13,753 bases of DNA from Chloroflexota bacterium. GTDB lineage: Bacteria; Chloroflexota; Dehalococcoidia; Tepidiformales; Tepidiformaceae. Positions within the stretch are counted from its first letter, which is position 1; each line of letters opens with the position of its first letter. The stretch spans positions 1 to 13,753 of the forward strand of contig CAUJEQ010000136.1 in assembly GCA_963169135.1 (NCBI GenBank), given 5' to 3'. Below, in pieces: positions 6,167 through 13,312 of the stretch. The position numbers and the translations under genes are program-made. The notes below the pieces were generated by a model, which searched no databases, was not told the DNA's origin, and saw only the letters and a list, made by a program, of their open reading frames with translations.

Positions 6167-7117
6167 TTACGTGTCGAGGTGTTCGAAGGCTACGGCGGCG
6201 GCACCGAGGAGGCCGGCATCGTCGCCGAGTTCGCTGAGGTGGATGAGGGTCCCGGCGGCAGGGCCGTAGGCGAGCGAGTACATGGCCTCGCGGGCCGGTC
6301 CCAGCAGCATTTCGCCCATGGAAAGCAGCCCGCCACTGAGGGTGACGCAGTCGGGGTTGAGGACGTTGACGAGGCTGCCGAGGGCGAGGCCGAGGATGTG
6401 GCCGCCGTGCCGGATCTCGGCTTCGCAGACGGTGTCGCCCCTGGCGGCGGCGGCCGAGAGGTGGACGGCGGTGGGGGGCTCGCCCGCGGCGATTTCCTTG
6501 AGGATGGCGGACTTCCCTTGCTGGAGGATAAGGCGGGCGCGTTCCGCAAAGGCGACGCCGCTGACCATCGCCTCGAGGCAGCCGCGAGAGCCGCAGTTAC
6601 AGCGGGGCCCCGCGGGGTCGACGATGATGTGGCCGATTTCGCCGGCGAGGCCTTTTGCGCCGCGATAGAGGCGCCGGTCGATGACGATCCCTCCGCCGAT
6701 GCCGGTGCCGACGGTGGCGTGGAGGAGGTGGCGGGTGCCGCGCCCGGCGCCGAAACGGAACTCGCCAAGGGCGGCGGCGCTGGCGTCGTTCTCGATATAG
6801 GCGGGGATCCCGAGGCGCTCGCCAACCGGCGTCGTCAGGACCAGGTTGCGGAAGCCGGGGATGTTCGGGGCGATGATGACCTTGCCCTCTTCGGCGTTGA
6901 TGAGTCCGGCGGTGGCGATGCAGGCAGCGGCGGGTTGGGCTCCGGATGCGGCGACGGTGCCCGCAAGAAGCTCGATGACCTGGGCGATGATTGCCTGGGG
7001 CGTGCTCTCGGCGGGGGTGAGGTGATCGTCGCGGTGGAGGATGTGGCCTTCCGCGGAGACGATGGCGGCGCGGAGGTTGGTGCCGCCGAAGTCGGCCGCG
7101 AGGACGGTACGAGTCAT
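6167..7117 (-). CDS. ROK-family sugar kinase (glucokinase-like)
   Basis: This 316-residue protein is a full-length ROK (repressor, ORF, kinase) family kinase with no DNA-binding N-terminus, so it acts as an enzyme, probably phosphorylating glucose or a related hexose or amino sugar with ATP in the cytoplasm. The phosphate-binding DFGGTN is at 9-14. ENDA (109-112) carries the predicted catalytic Asp111. GTGIGGG (137-143) is the second glycine loop. GEIGH (159-163) gives sugar- and zinc-contacting Glu160 and His163, and CNCGSRGCLE (173-182) is the ROK zinc motif with Cys173, Cys175 and Cys180. All key residues are present. The ATG at 7117 has no clear ribosome site. A TAAAGT hexamer ends 6 bases before it, suggesting a leaderless transcript. 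The next minus-strand gene starts 169 bases downstream. Exact sugar specificity cannot be read from the sequence. Confidence 0.93.
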   Translation of the reverse strand: MTRTVLAADFGGTNLRAAIVSAEGHILHRDDHLTPAESTPQAIIAQVIELLAGTVAASGAQPAAACIATAGLINAEEGKVIIAPNIPGFRNLVLTTPVGERLGIPAYIENDASAAALGEFRFGAGRGTRHLLHATVGTGIGGGIVIDRRLYRGAKGLAGEIGHIIVDPAGPRCNCGSRGCLEAMVSGVAFAERARLILQQGKSAILKEIAAGEPPTAVHLSAAAARGDTVCEAEIRHGGHILGLALGSLVNVLNPDCVTLSGGLLSMGEMLLGPAREAMYSLAYGPAAGTLIHLSELGDDAGLLGAAAVAFEHLDT

Positions 7118-7123
7118 GGGATC

Positions 7124-7129
7124 ACTTTA
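7124..7129 (-). promoter_or_regulatory. Candidate -10 box for a leaderless ROK kinase transcript
   Basis: On the minus strand, TAAAGT fits the TANNNT -10 pattern and is followed by 6 bases and then the ATG of the ROK kinase. Transcription would then start at or next to the start codon. No good -35 was seen and no strong ribosome site precedes the ATG, which fits leaderless translation but does not prove it. Confidence 0.3.
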
Positions 7130-7153
7130 GCGAAGGCGGGCGGGATAGACGAA

Positions 7154-7180
7154 ACGCGGGGTTGCGAGGGCGCCCCGCGT
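7154..7180. promoter_or_regulatory. GC-rich inverted repeat between the ROK kinase and the split-barrel gene
   Basis: ACGCGGGG (7154-7161) and CCCCGCGT (7173-7180) form a perfect 8-bp inverted repeat with an 11-base loop in the divergent intergenic region. It lies 16 bases before the preferred GTG (7197) of the plus-strand gene, and its second arm overlaps the alternative GTG at 7179. There is no T run, so a terminator is unlikely. It may be an operator shared by the divergent genes or a leader hairpin. Confidence 0.35.
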
Positions 7181-7196
7181 GGGGCAGGCTCACGGG

Positions 7197-7625
7197 GTGT
7201 TCGAACGATGGCAGTTGGAGTTGTTGGAGGAGTGCCGGGTGGCGCGGCTTGGAACGATCGCGTCCGACGGCCGGCCGCGGCTGGTGCCGGTGTGCTACGC
7301 CGTTTCGGGCGGGACGGTGGTCATCGCGGTGGATGAGAAGCCGAAACGGGGCGGACGCCTGGCGCGGCTGCGGGACATCGCACGCGACCCGCGGGTGACC
7401 TTGCTGGTAGACCGGTACGAAGACGACTGGACGCGGCTCGCGTGGGTACGGATCGAGGGGCGGGCGACCGTGCTGGAGCGGGGCGACGAGCATCCGGCGG
7501 CGCTCGAAGCGCTGCGCGCCCGGTACCCGCAGTACCGGGAGATGGGGCTCGAAGCGTTGCCGCTGATCGCTCTCACGCCGGAACGGGTGGTGAGCTGGCG
7601 GTGGGGCGGAGATGCGGGAACTTAA
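7197..7625 (+). CDS. PPOX-class split-barrel protein, probable F420-dependent (Rv0121-like)
   Basis: From GTG 7197 this is a 142-residue protein with the pyridoxamine-5'-phosphate-oxidase split-barrel fold. Signatures are CRVARLGTIASDGRP near the N-terminus, LVPVCY, DEKPKR, the LLVDRYEDDW stretch and ARYPQYR. This combination matches the family described as Rv0121-type PPOX-class probable F420-dependent enzymes. They bind a deazaflavin or flavin and probably reduce or oxidise small molecules; the substrate is unknown. GTG 7197 is preferred because GGGGCAGG (7181-7188) sits 8 bases upstream and family members have about a dozen residues before the first strand. An in-frame GTG at 7179 would add 6 residues but lies inside a hairpin arm. 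Its TAA stop (7623-7625) overlaps the convergent gene's stop. Confidence 0.85.
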   Translation: MFERWQLELLEECRVARLGTIASDGRPRLVPVCYAVSGGTVVIAVDEKPKRGGRLARLRDIARDPRVTLLVDRYEDDWTRLAWVRIEGRATVLERGDEHPAALEALRARYPQYREMGLEALPLIALTPERVVSWRWGGDAGT

Positions 7626-7858
7626 CGGGCCGGCCTGGAGCGCCGTCGGCTGGTCCGATGCCAGAGGCCAGCCAGCAGGACACTGACGCCGACAATGAGC
7701 GCAATCTCCACGAACCCGAGCGCCCCAAGGGCCATGCCGGCGAGAGTTAGTAGCACGGCGAGCACTACCGCCCGCCAGGCAATATCGAGTGCTGTCACTC
7801 TGTCCTCGCTCACTCGAATGGTGCCCGGACCGTGCACGAGATCGAGGGGCCCTGTCAA
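7622..7858 (-). CDS. Small two-helix membrane protein, hypothetical
   Basis: This is a frame of up to 78 residues. Two hydrophobic segments, about residues 27-48 and 50-66, flank a short Gly-containing turn, and the tail (from about 67) is Arg-rich (HRTSRRRSRPAR). By the positive-inside rule the C-terminus, and so both ends, would face the cytoplasm. No family is recognised. The start is uncertain. The longest frame begins at TTG 7858 without a ribosome site; a GTG at 7798 has GAGGA (7803-7807) just upstream and gives 58 residues that keep both helices; a GTG at 7813 lies between. It is 84 bases downstream of the helicase gene on the same strand. The hydrophobic pattern with a charged tail supports coding, but it could be spurious. 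Confidence 0.55.
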   Translation of the reverse strand: MTGPLDLVHGPGTIRVSEDRVTALDIAWRAVVLAVLLTLAGMALGALGFVEIALIVGVSVLLAGLWHRTSRRRSRPAR

Positions 7859-7900
7859 TGGGCTGGGGGGGCCGGATTGCGAGTTGCCCGTCCTTCGCTG

Positions 7901-7924
7901 CCGCCTGGATCGCCGGCCAGGCGG
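7901..7924 (-). terminator. GC-rich hairpin downstream of the helicase gene (no T run)
   Basis: CCGCCTGG (7901-7908) and CCAGGCGG (7917-7924) form a perfect 8-bp stem with an 8-base loop, starting 18 bases after the helicase stop on the minus strand. No T run follows, so it is not a canonical intrinsic terminator. It could be a T-less terminator, an mRNA 3' stabiliser, or part of the leader of the small membrane protein gene. Confidence 0.4.
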
Positions 7925-7942
7925 GATCGGGTGTCCGGACCG

Positions 7943-10900
7943 TCAGGATAGAGCCGACCGGTAGCGTTCGAGGATGCGCTGAAGTTCGGCTTCGGGGTTG
8001 CGGAACCAGGCGGGCGCGTGCACGCGGTGGACCTGCCAGCCCATGCGCTTGAGGACGCCAGTGTGGCCGAGGTCGCGGTCGCGGCAGGCGGGGGCGGTGA
8101 AGTAGGTGGGGCCGTCGCATTCGACGGCGAGCACGAAGCGTTCGGGATCGTGGGGGTGCCGGACAGCGATATCGACGCGGTAGCCTCCGACGCCGACCTG
8201 GGCGACGCACTGGAGTCCCTCTGCTTCAAGGGCGGTAGCAACGACCTTTTCGAAGGGGCGGGGAAGGGCCGCGGCGGTGACGGCGGTGGCGGGAAGGGCG
8301 GCCGGGCCGCGTTCGGCGTAATCGAGGTAGTCGCGGAGGCGGAGGGTCCCGGTGGAGGAGGTGCGCGCGGGGTCGATATCGGTTGAGCGGAGCGAGGAGA
8401 CGACGACAGTCTTCCACTTGGCGCGGGTGACTGCGACGTTGAGGCGGCGCTCGCCTTTTTCCTGGCCGAGGGGGCCGAAGTTGAGGATCATGCGGCCGTC
8501 GGCGTCCTTGCCGTAACCGACGCTGAGGATCATGACATCGGACTCGTCGCCCTGGACGGTTTCGAGGTTGCGGACGAGGCCGCCGGAATCGAGCCAGCGG
8601 CGGATCGCTTCATCGGCCGAGGCGGCCTGCTCGAGTTGCTGGACGATCTCCTGCTGCTGGGCGATGGACATGGCGGTGATGGCCACCTGTTTCTGGAAAT
8701 CGGAGGCATGGAGTTCGGCGCGAAGAATCTCAATCGCGCGGAGGGCCTCGGCGGGGTTGGCGCGCGTGCCGCCGCGACCGTAGACGGCATCGGCGACGAG
8801 TTCGAAGCGGACACCGGACTCGGGACGGTCGCCCCAGGCGTCGGGGAAGGCGATGAGGCGGCCGTCATAGAAGAAGACGTTGGAAAAGGCGATGAGCGAC
8901 TCATCGCGGGAGCGGTAGTGAGCACGGAGCATGGTGGATGGCATGATCGGCGCCGCCTCGTCGAGGATGCTTTCGAAGGTGACGTCTTCTTCATCGTGGC
9001 CGTTTTCGGAAAGGGGGGCGATCTCCTTGTTGAAGAAGTTAGTGGGGGGCATCTGGCGGGAGTCGCCGACGATGATGGCCTGGGGGGCGAGACTGAGGGC
9101 GACCACCATGTCGGGGGTGGGGATCATGCTGGCTTCGTCGACGATGACGGTGTCGAACTGGTAGGTGCGGCCGTCCTCGTGGCAGAGGTACTGGGCGGCG
9201 GCGAGCGGGCTCATGAAGAGGGATGGCTTGAGGAGCTGGATGGCCTCCCGCGCGTTTCCGAGCATGGTGCGGAGCGCGGGGCGGCGCTTGGCGCGGGCGT
9301 ACTTCACGAGGGGAGCCATCGCCGCGCCGTTGACGCTCCGCGGGCGCCGGGAGCGAACCTCGGCGAGGACCGCGGAACGGGCCCAGCCGATCATCTCGGC
9401 ATCGATGCGGGCGAAGGAATCGACCAGGCGCTGGTGCTGGTCGGGGGTTAGGGCGAGGTCGCCTTGCATGGCGTGGCTGGCCCAGGCGGCATAGACGGAG
9501 GCGCGCATCGCGGGCTCGATCGCGCCGTGGGTGGTGGTATCGGCCAGAAGCGCGACGGTGGCCGGGCGCATGCCGAGGGCCTCGAGACGCGCGAGGACGG
9601 CGGCGATCTCGATAGTGACCGGGAGCGCATCGATGTCCACCAGCAGCCCGGAAGCCCAGGCGGAGATCTCGCTAACGGGGGCTGACGCCGGGGTGCCGGT
9701 GCCGAAGGCCTCGGTGGCGACGGCGAGCGCTGATTGCAGGCTCGACTCCAGCTCGCGGAGCGCGGCCGCGGTAGCTCCTTCGGTGCGGGTTTCGAGGTAT
9801 CCGGCGGCCAGGTACTGCTTCAGGTGGCCGCGGGCGCTGTAGAAGCCCGGGTTGAGGAAGCGGAGGAACGAGGCTGACTTCTTGCGGTAGATGGCGACCT
9901 TTTCGAGCCGGGCGGCCAGTTCGCCGATGGCGGCGAGGGGCAGCGCTGGCGCGGCGGGCACGGTTGGGCCGAGGACGAGAGTGGCGGTCCGGGTGGTCCC
10001 GGGTTCTGCGCCGGCCAGGGTCTCGAGGGCTGCACGGAGCTGGCCGCCCCGGGTGACGTCGTACGCCGTCCAGCGGAGAGCCGACCAGGGGCCGGCCATG
10101 ACGGCAAGCTCGTGGGGCTTGAAGGCGTCGAGGGACTTTGCCTCATCGAGCGCGTCATCGAGCCAGAAGCGGCTGCGGCCATCGATGGAGGGGACATCAC
10201 CGAGGTCGCGGCGGGCGGGGGCAAGGAGCGCGGCGGTACCGATGATGTCGTAGGCGGAGGTCCAGCCGCCTTCGCCGAGCGGGCGTGCGAGTGCTCCCGC
10301 GTAAGCGTTCAGGCGCTGGCGGATTTCGCCGTAGCGCCGGGGGAGGGCGGCATCGGGCGGAGGGAGGGGCGACCCGGCGTCGAGGGTATCGATGATGTCC
10401 TTGATGACCTGGGCCTTGGCGTCGGCGCGGCTCTTCGCGCCGGCGTTGGCAGCCAGGTGGAGGCAGGCTTCGGCGAGTCCGGCCTTGGCCAGGTTCTCGA
10501 GGACGACTTCGCGGGCGACGCGCTTTTCGGCGACGAAGAGGACGCGGCGGCCCTGGGCCATGAGTTCGGCCATGATGTTGGTGATGGTCTGGCTTTTGCC
10601 GGTGCCGGGCGGGCCTTCGATGACGAAGCTCTGGCCGGCGGCTGCCATGCCAACGGCCTCGAGCTGGTAGGCATCGGCATCGAGGACGGGGCGGAGGGAG
10701 CCGGGCGGATAGTCGGAATCGACATCGTTCGCGCCGGTCTCTTCCGGGCGGGCGAGGGGCTCTTCGCCCGCGATGGCGCGGAGGATGGGGTGGGCCGCGA
10801 GGCGGTGGAGGGAGCGGTCAATCTCCTCGACCATGGCGAGCTTGGCGAAGGAAAAGACATCGACGGCGGGGCCTTCTTCCTCGACAAACCACCCATCCTG

Positions 10901-11554
10901 TTTGGCGACGACCTGGCGTGCGGCATCGAGGAAGGCAGCGAGGGAGCGGTGGACAGGCTCGCCTTCATTGTCTTCGAGTTCGGGGAGTCGGATGCCGTAC
11001 TGGGCATTGAGCAGGTAAGCGAGCGAGGGGTTGACCTCGGGCGGGTCGTCGGCAGCAGCCTGGACGACGATTTCGCGCTCCTGGCGGTTGTACGAGAGGG
11101 CGACCGGGATGAGCACGAGGGGCGAGCGCAGCTGGTGGTTTTCGTTGTCCTTCCAGTTGAGCCAGCCGAGAGCGGCGAAGAGGACCTGGATGCCTTGCTC
11201 GCGGTCGGCGAGGCGGGCGCGATCGATGAGGCGCGTGGCGGCGGCGAACGCCTCGACGGCGCGCTCGTCGGAAAGGGGTTGGGGGGCATCGGGTGCAAAG
11301 TTGCGGGCAGTGAGGGAGATGCCGCCCTCAGCCACGAGGAGAGTCTCCCAGAGGTCCGCGGGGAGTGCGGGGATGGTGAGGGTGGTCCGGGCGGGACGGA
11401 AGTTGATGCCCCGGTTGCGGCGGGTGACGTCGAGAAGCTCGCGTTTCCAGCGGTCGGCGCGCTGGCGGAAGGCATCCGAGACAGGCGGAAGCGAGCTGCC
11501 GGCCGGGGCGGATGGCCTGCGCGCGCCGAAATCGACAATGGGGTCATCGGCCAC
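7943..11554 (-). CDS. SF1 DNA/RNA helicase with DUF4011-like N-terminus and C-terminal PD-(D/E)XK-like nuclease domain
   Basis: This is a 1203-residue cytoplasmic protein. Residues about 32-260 resemble DUF4011 (WKRELLDVTRRNRGINF at 36-52; LGWLNWKDNE at 129-138). The helicase core has Walker A GPPGTGKS (314-321), Walker B VDEAS (805-809), GDSRQMPP (830-837; motif III-like), the QGDESDVMILS region (1001-1011; motif V-like) and NVAVTRAKWK (1039-1048; motif VI). A long alpha-helical insertion (about 400-780) separates the early and late motifs. Residues about 1098-1200 form a Vsr/MTES_1575-like restriction-endonuclease fold with Asp1128 and Glu1145-Cys-Asp1147-Gly. Relatives usually read Tyr-His after this motif; here it is Tyr1151-Phe1152. 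Family members are proposed to act in DNA repair or anti-phage defence. No partner defence gene is adjacent. The GTG start has no ribosome site, and TATAAT lies 8 bases upstream. The domain call is strong; the role is inferred. Confidence 0.92.
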   Translation of the reverse strand: MADDPIVDFGARRPSAPAGSSLPPVSDAFRQRADRWKRELLDVTRRNRGINFRPARTTLTIPALPADLWETLLVAEGGISLTARNFAPDAPQPLSDERAVEAFAAATRLIDRARLADREQGIQVLFAALGWLNWKDNENHQLRSPLVLIPVALSYNRQEREIVVQAAADDPPEVNPSLAYLLNAQYGIRLPELEDNEGEPVHRSLAAFLDAARQVVAKQDGWFVEEEGPAVDVFSFAKLAMVEEIDRSLHRLAAHPILRAIAGEEPLARPEETGANDVDSDYPPGSLRPVLDADAYQLEAVGMAAAGQSFVIEGPPGTGKSQTITNIMAELMAQGRRVLFVAEKRVAREVVLENLAKAGLAEACLHLAANAGAKSRADAKAQVIKDIIDTLDAGSPLPPPDAALPRRYGEIRQRLNAYAGALARPLGEGGWTSAYDIIGTAALLAPARRDLGDVPSIDGRSRFWLDDALDEAKSLDAFKPHELAVMAGPWSALRWTAYDVTRGGQLRAALETLAGAEPGTTRTATLVLGPTVPAAPALPLAAIGELAARLEKVAIYRKKSASFLRFLNPGFYSARGHLKQYLAAGYLETRTEGATAAALRELESSLQSALAVATEAFGTGTPASAPVSEISAWASGLLVDIDALPVTIEIAAVLARLEALGMRPATVALLADTTTHGAIEPAMRASVYAAWASHAMQGDLALTPDQHQRLVDSFARIDAEMIGWARSAVLAEVRSRRPRSVNGAAMAPLVKYARAKRRPALRTMLGNAREAIQLLKPSLFMSPLAAAQYLCHEDGRTYQFDTVIVDEASMIPTPDMVVALSLAPQAIIVGDSRQMPPTNFFNKEIAPLSENGHDEEDVTFESILDEAAPIMPSTMLRAHYRSRDESLIAFSNVFFYDGRLIAFPDAWGDRPESGVRFELVADAVYGRGGTRANPAEALRAIEILRAELHASDFQKQVAITAMSIAQQQEIVQQLEQAASADEAIRRWLDSGGLVRNLETVQGDESDVMILSVGYGKDADGRMILNFGPLGQEKGERRLNVAVTRAKWKTVVVSSLRSTDIDPARTSSTGTLRLRDYLDYAERGPAALPATAVTAAALPRPFEKVVATALEAEGLQCVAQVGVGGYRVDIAVRHPHDPERFVLAVECDGPTYFTAPACRDRDLGHTGVLKRMGWQVHRVHAPAWFRNPEAELQRILERYRSALS

Positions 11555-11562
11555 GAGGACTG

Positions 11563-11568
11563 ATTATA
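11563..11568 (-). promoter_or_regulatory. Consensus -10 box (TATAAT) just upstream of the helicase start
   Basis: On the minus strand a perfect TATAAT ends 8 bases before the helicase GTG, inside the 38-base gap after the membrane-protein gene. Initiation at the usual distance would fall at or next to the start codon, giving a leaderless message. No convincing -35 was found at 16-18 bases. The missing ribosome site supports the leaderless reading. The helicase could then be expressed independently of the upstream gene. Confidence 0.45.
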
Positions 11569-11592
11569 GGCGCGGTCCGGCGCGGGTCTCGT

Positions 11593-13176
11593 TCAGGCTT
11601 CGCCTGGCGGCGGGACGTAGGTCTCTTCAGAGGGAACCGGCGCCGCGGATGTACGCTCCTGCCACCAGAGGAGCATGCCCAGCGTGCATGCGCCGAGGGC
11701 GTCGGAAACCAGGTCATTGAACGTATCCCAGCGTCCCTGGGTGCGAGTGGTGTGGAAGACGCGGTCGCCGAGGTATTCGTAGACCTCCCAGGCGACGCCA
11801 AGGGCGATACCAATGGCGACGGCCAGGTAGAGGCGTTCGACGGCAGGGCGTGTGGAACCACGCCGGATGGAAAGCGCGTGGAGGATGTCGTAGGCGCCGG
11901 CGGTGATGGCCGCGGTGCCCATGAAGTGGGTGATCTTGTCGTATTCGTCGATGTGGGCGTAGAGGTTGCCATCGGTACCCAGGACATCGGCATAGCTGCA
12001 GGTGATGGCGATGGCGTGGGTGAGGCCGGAGAGGCCGCCTTCGCGGGAGAAGGCGAACTCGCCGGCGACGAGGAGGACGACCGTGGCGCCGACCTGGAAA
12101 AAGAGGTAGCCCCAGAAGTCGGTGAAGCCGGGGCGAAGGAACTGGGCGGCACCAAGATAGAGGAAGAGACCCCCGAGGGTGAGGACCGCGCCCTGGACGC
12201 GACGGGCGCCCGCAGGGCCGGGACGGTGGGTGGCGAGCCAGGAGCGGGTGCGGCCCGGCAGGGCGGAGATTGGACGCGAGTGGCGAATCACGATCGCAGG
12301 GCCGACCGAGATGAGTGTCCCGATGACGCCATCAACCCAGTAGTGGTTTCCAGTGACGATGACGGTGGTCTGCATGGCGAGGCCAGGGAGAAGCGCAATA
12401 GTCCAGAACCGCCAGCGGCGGTAGGGCAGCGCAAGCACGTAGCCGGTGAGCGAGAGCCAGCCGACGTGGAGGCTGGGGATAGCGGCGAATTCGTTGGCGA
12501 AGGAGTGTTCGCGGCCGAGCTGGACCACGGTGTCCTCGACGCCGAGGCCCGCGAACAGGCGTGGCGGCGCGGTGGGGAAAAGCACGATGAGGCCGATGGC
12601 AAGCACGGTGGAGAGCCCGAGGGCATTGCGGTAGAGGCGGTAGCGCTCGGGGCTGGCGAAGTAGAGCCAAAGGATGGCGCCAGCGACCACGGCAAGGAAC
12701 CCGTGGGAGTAGAAGGCGTTGAAGGTGTGCGTCAGCCAGTCGCTGGAGGTGGCGATACGCTGGAGATCGGGTTCGAAGAAGCTCCCGATGGCCTTCTCGA
12801 AATCGACCACGCGGGTTGCGTTGCGGACCGCCGGCGCGCGTTCGGCGACGACGTTGAAGCGGGCGATTTCGTAGAGGACGAAGCCGGCGAAGACGACCGC
12901 GAGCTCGCGCGCGAAGGGCAGCCAGGAGCGCGTCCGCCCGGTGGCAGGAGCGCTCCGGGCGAGCAGGAGACCCGCGACGGCGATGGCCATGGGGATCGAC
13001 GGGTGGCCGATCTGGACGAAGGCGCCCAGTCCAACGGCGGCAGCCAGGAGGCCCGTACCGCGACCGGCCACGCGCCAGAACGCGAGGAGGGCAACAAGGA
13101 GCACGAGGGCAAGCAGTACCGCCTCGAACGCGTTTCCGGGCGTGTGGACCCGGATGGCGTCGACAAATTCGCCCAC
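11593..13176 (-). CDS. Membrane protein: PAP2/AUR1-like phosphatase domain fused to a DUF2238 (YjdF)-like domain
   Basis: This is a 527-residue polytopic membrane protein. Hydrophobic helices occur at about 17-35, 41-57, 61-74, 92-108, 157-174, 185-201, 239-250, 257-275 and 283-297, and again from 330. The N-terminal half carries PAP2-type motifs in the AUR1-like arrangement: FPTAPPR (200-206), PSLHVGW (234-240, His237) and GNHYWVDGVIG (276-286, His278 and Asp282). These are expected to hydrolyse or transfer a phosphate on a lipid substrate. The C-terminal part (about 330-505) resembles DUF2238/YjdF, with YDKITHFMG (412-420), WEVYEYLGD (463-471) and WDTFNDLVSDALGA (483-496). The GTG start has GGAGGT 5 bases upstream, a strong site. 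The helicase gene follows 38 bases later. The PAP2 half is secure; the DUF2238 match is fairly secure; the joint function is unknown. Confidence 0.88.
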   Translation of the reverse strand: MGEFVDAIRVHTPGNAFEAVLLALVLLVALLAFWRVAGRGTGLLAAAVGLGAFVQIGHPSIPMAIAVAGLLLARSAPATGRTRSWLPFARELAVVFAGFVLYEIARFNVVAERAPAVRNATRVVDFEKAIGSFFEPDLQRIATSSDWLTHTFNAFYSHGFLAVVAGAILWLYFASPERYRLYRNALGLSTVLAIGLIVLFPTAPPRLFAGLGVEDTVVQLGREHSFANEFAAIPSLHVGWLSLTGYVLALPYRRWRFWTIALLPGLAMQTTVIVTGNHYWVDGVIGTLISVGPAIVIRHSRPISALPGRTRSWLATHRPGPAGARRVQGAVLTLGGLFLYLGAAQFLRPGFTDFWGYLFFQVGATVVLLVAGEFAFSREGGLSGLTHAIAITCSYADVLGTDGNLYAHIDEYDKITHFMGTAAITAGAYDILHALSIRRGSTRPAVERLYLAVAIGIALGVAWEVYEYLGDRVFHTTRTQGRWDTFNDLVSDALGACTLGMLLWWQERTSAAPVPSEETYVPPPGEA

Positions 13177-13312
13177 TGGCGACCTCCGGCCCGGGAGCTC
13201 ACCCCCTCGGCGGCAACCCGGATTGGGGCAGCATATCGATTAGAACGTCGATTGCCATCACCCGAAGGGATGAGGTGGTCGCGGATGGTGGGAAGAAGCG
13301 GCATCTCCAGTC

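Noticed and set aside
6101..7336. 411-codon plus-strand open frame across the ROK kinase gene
   Set aside because: The minus strand encodes a complete ROK kinase with all signature residues. The plus frame has no recognisable domain and runs into the start of the real split-barrel gene.
7648..7673. GGCTGG / CCAGCC hairpin after the split-barrel gene
   Set aside because: The stem is 6 bp with a 14-base loop and no T run, and it lies inside the convergent small membrane protein gene.
10112..11563. 483-codon plus-strand open frame opposite the helicase N-terminal half
   Set aside because: It has the same acidic, glycine-rich shadow composition and no domain motifs; it overlaps Walker A-coding sequence on the other strand.
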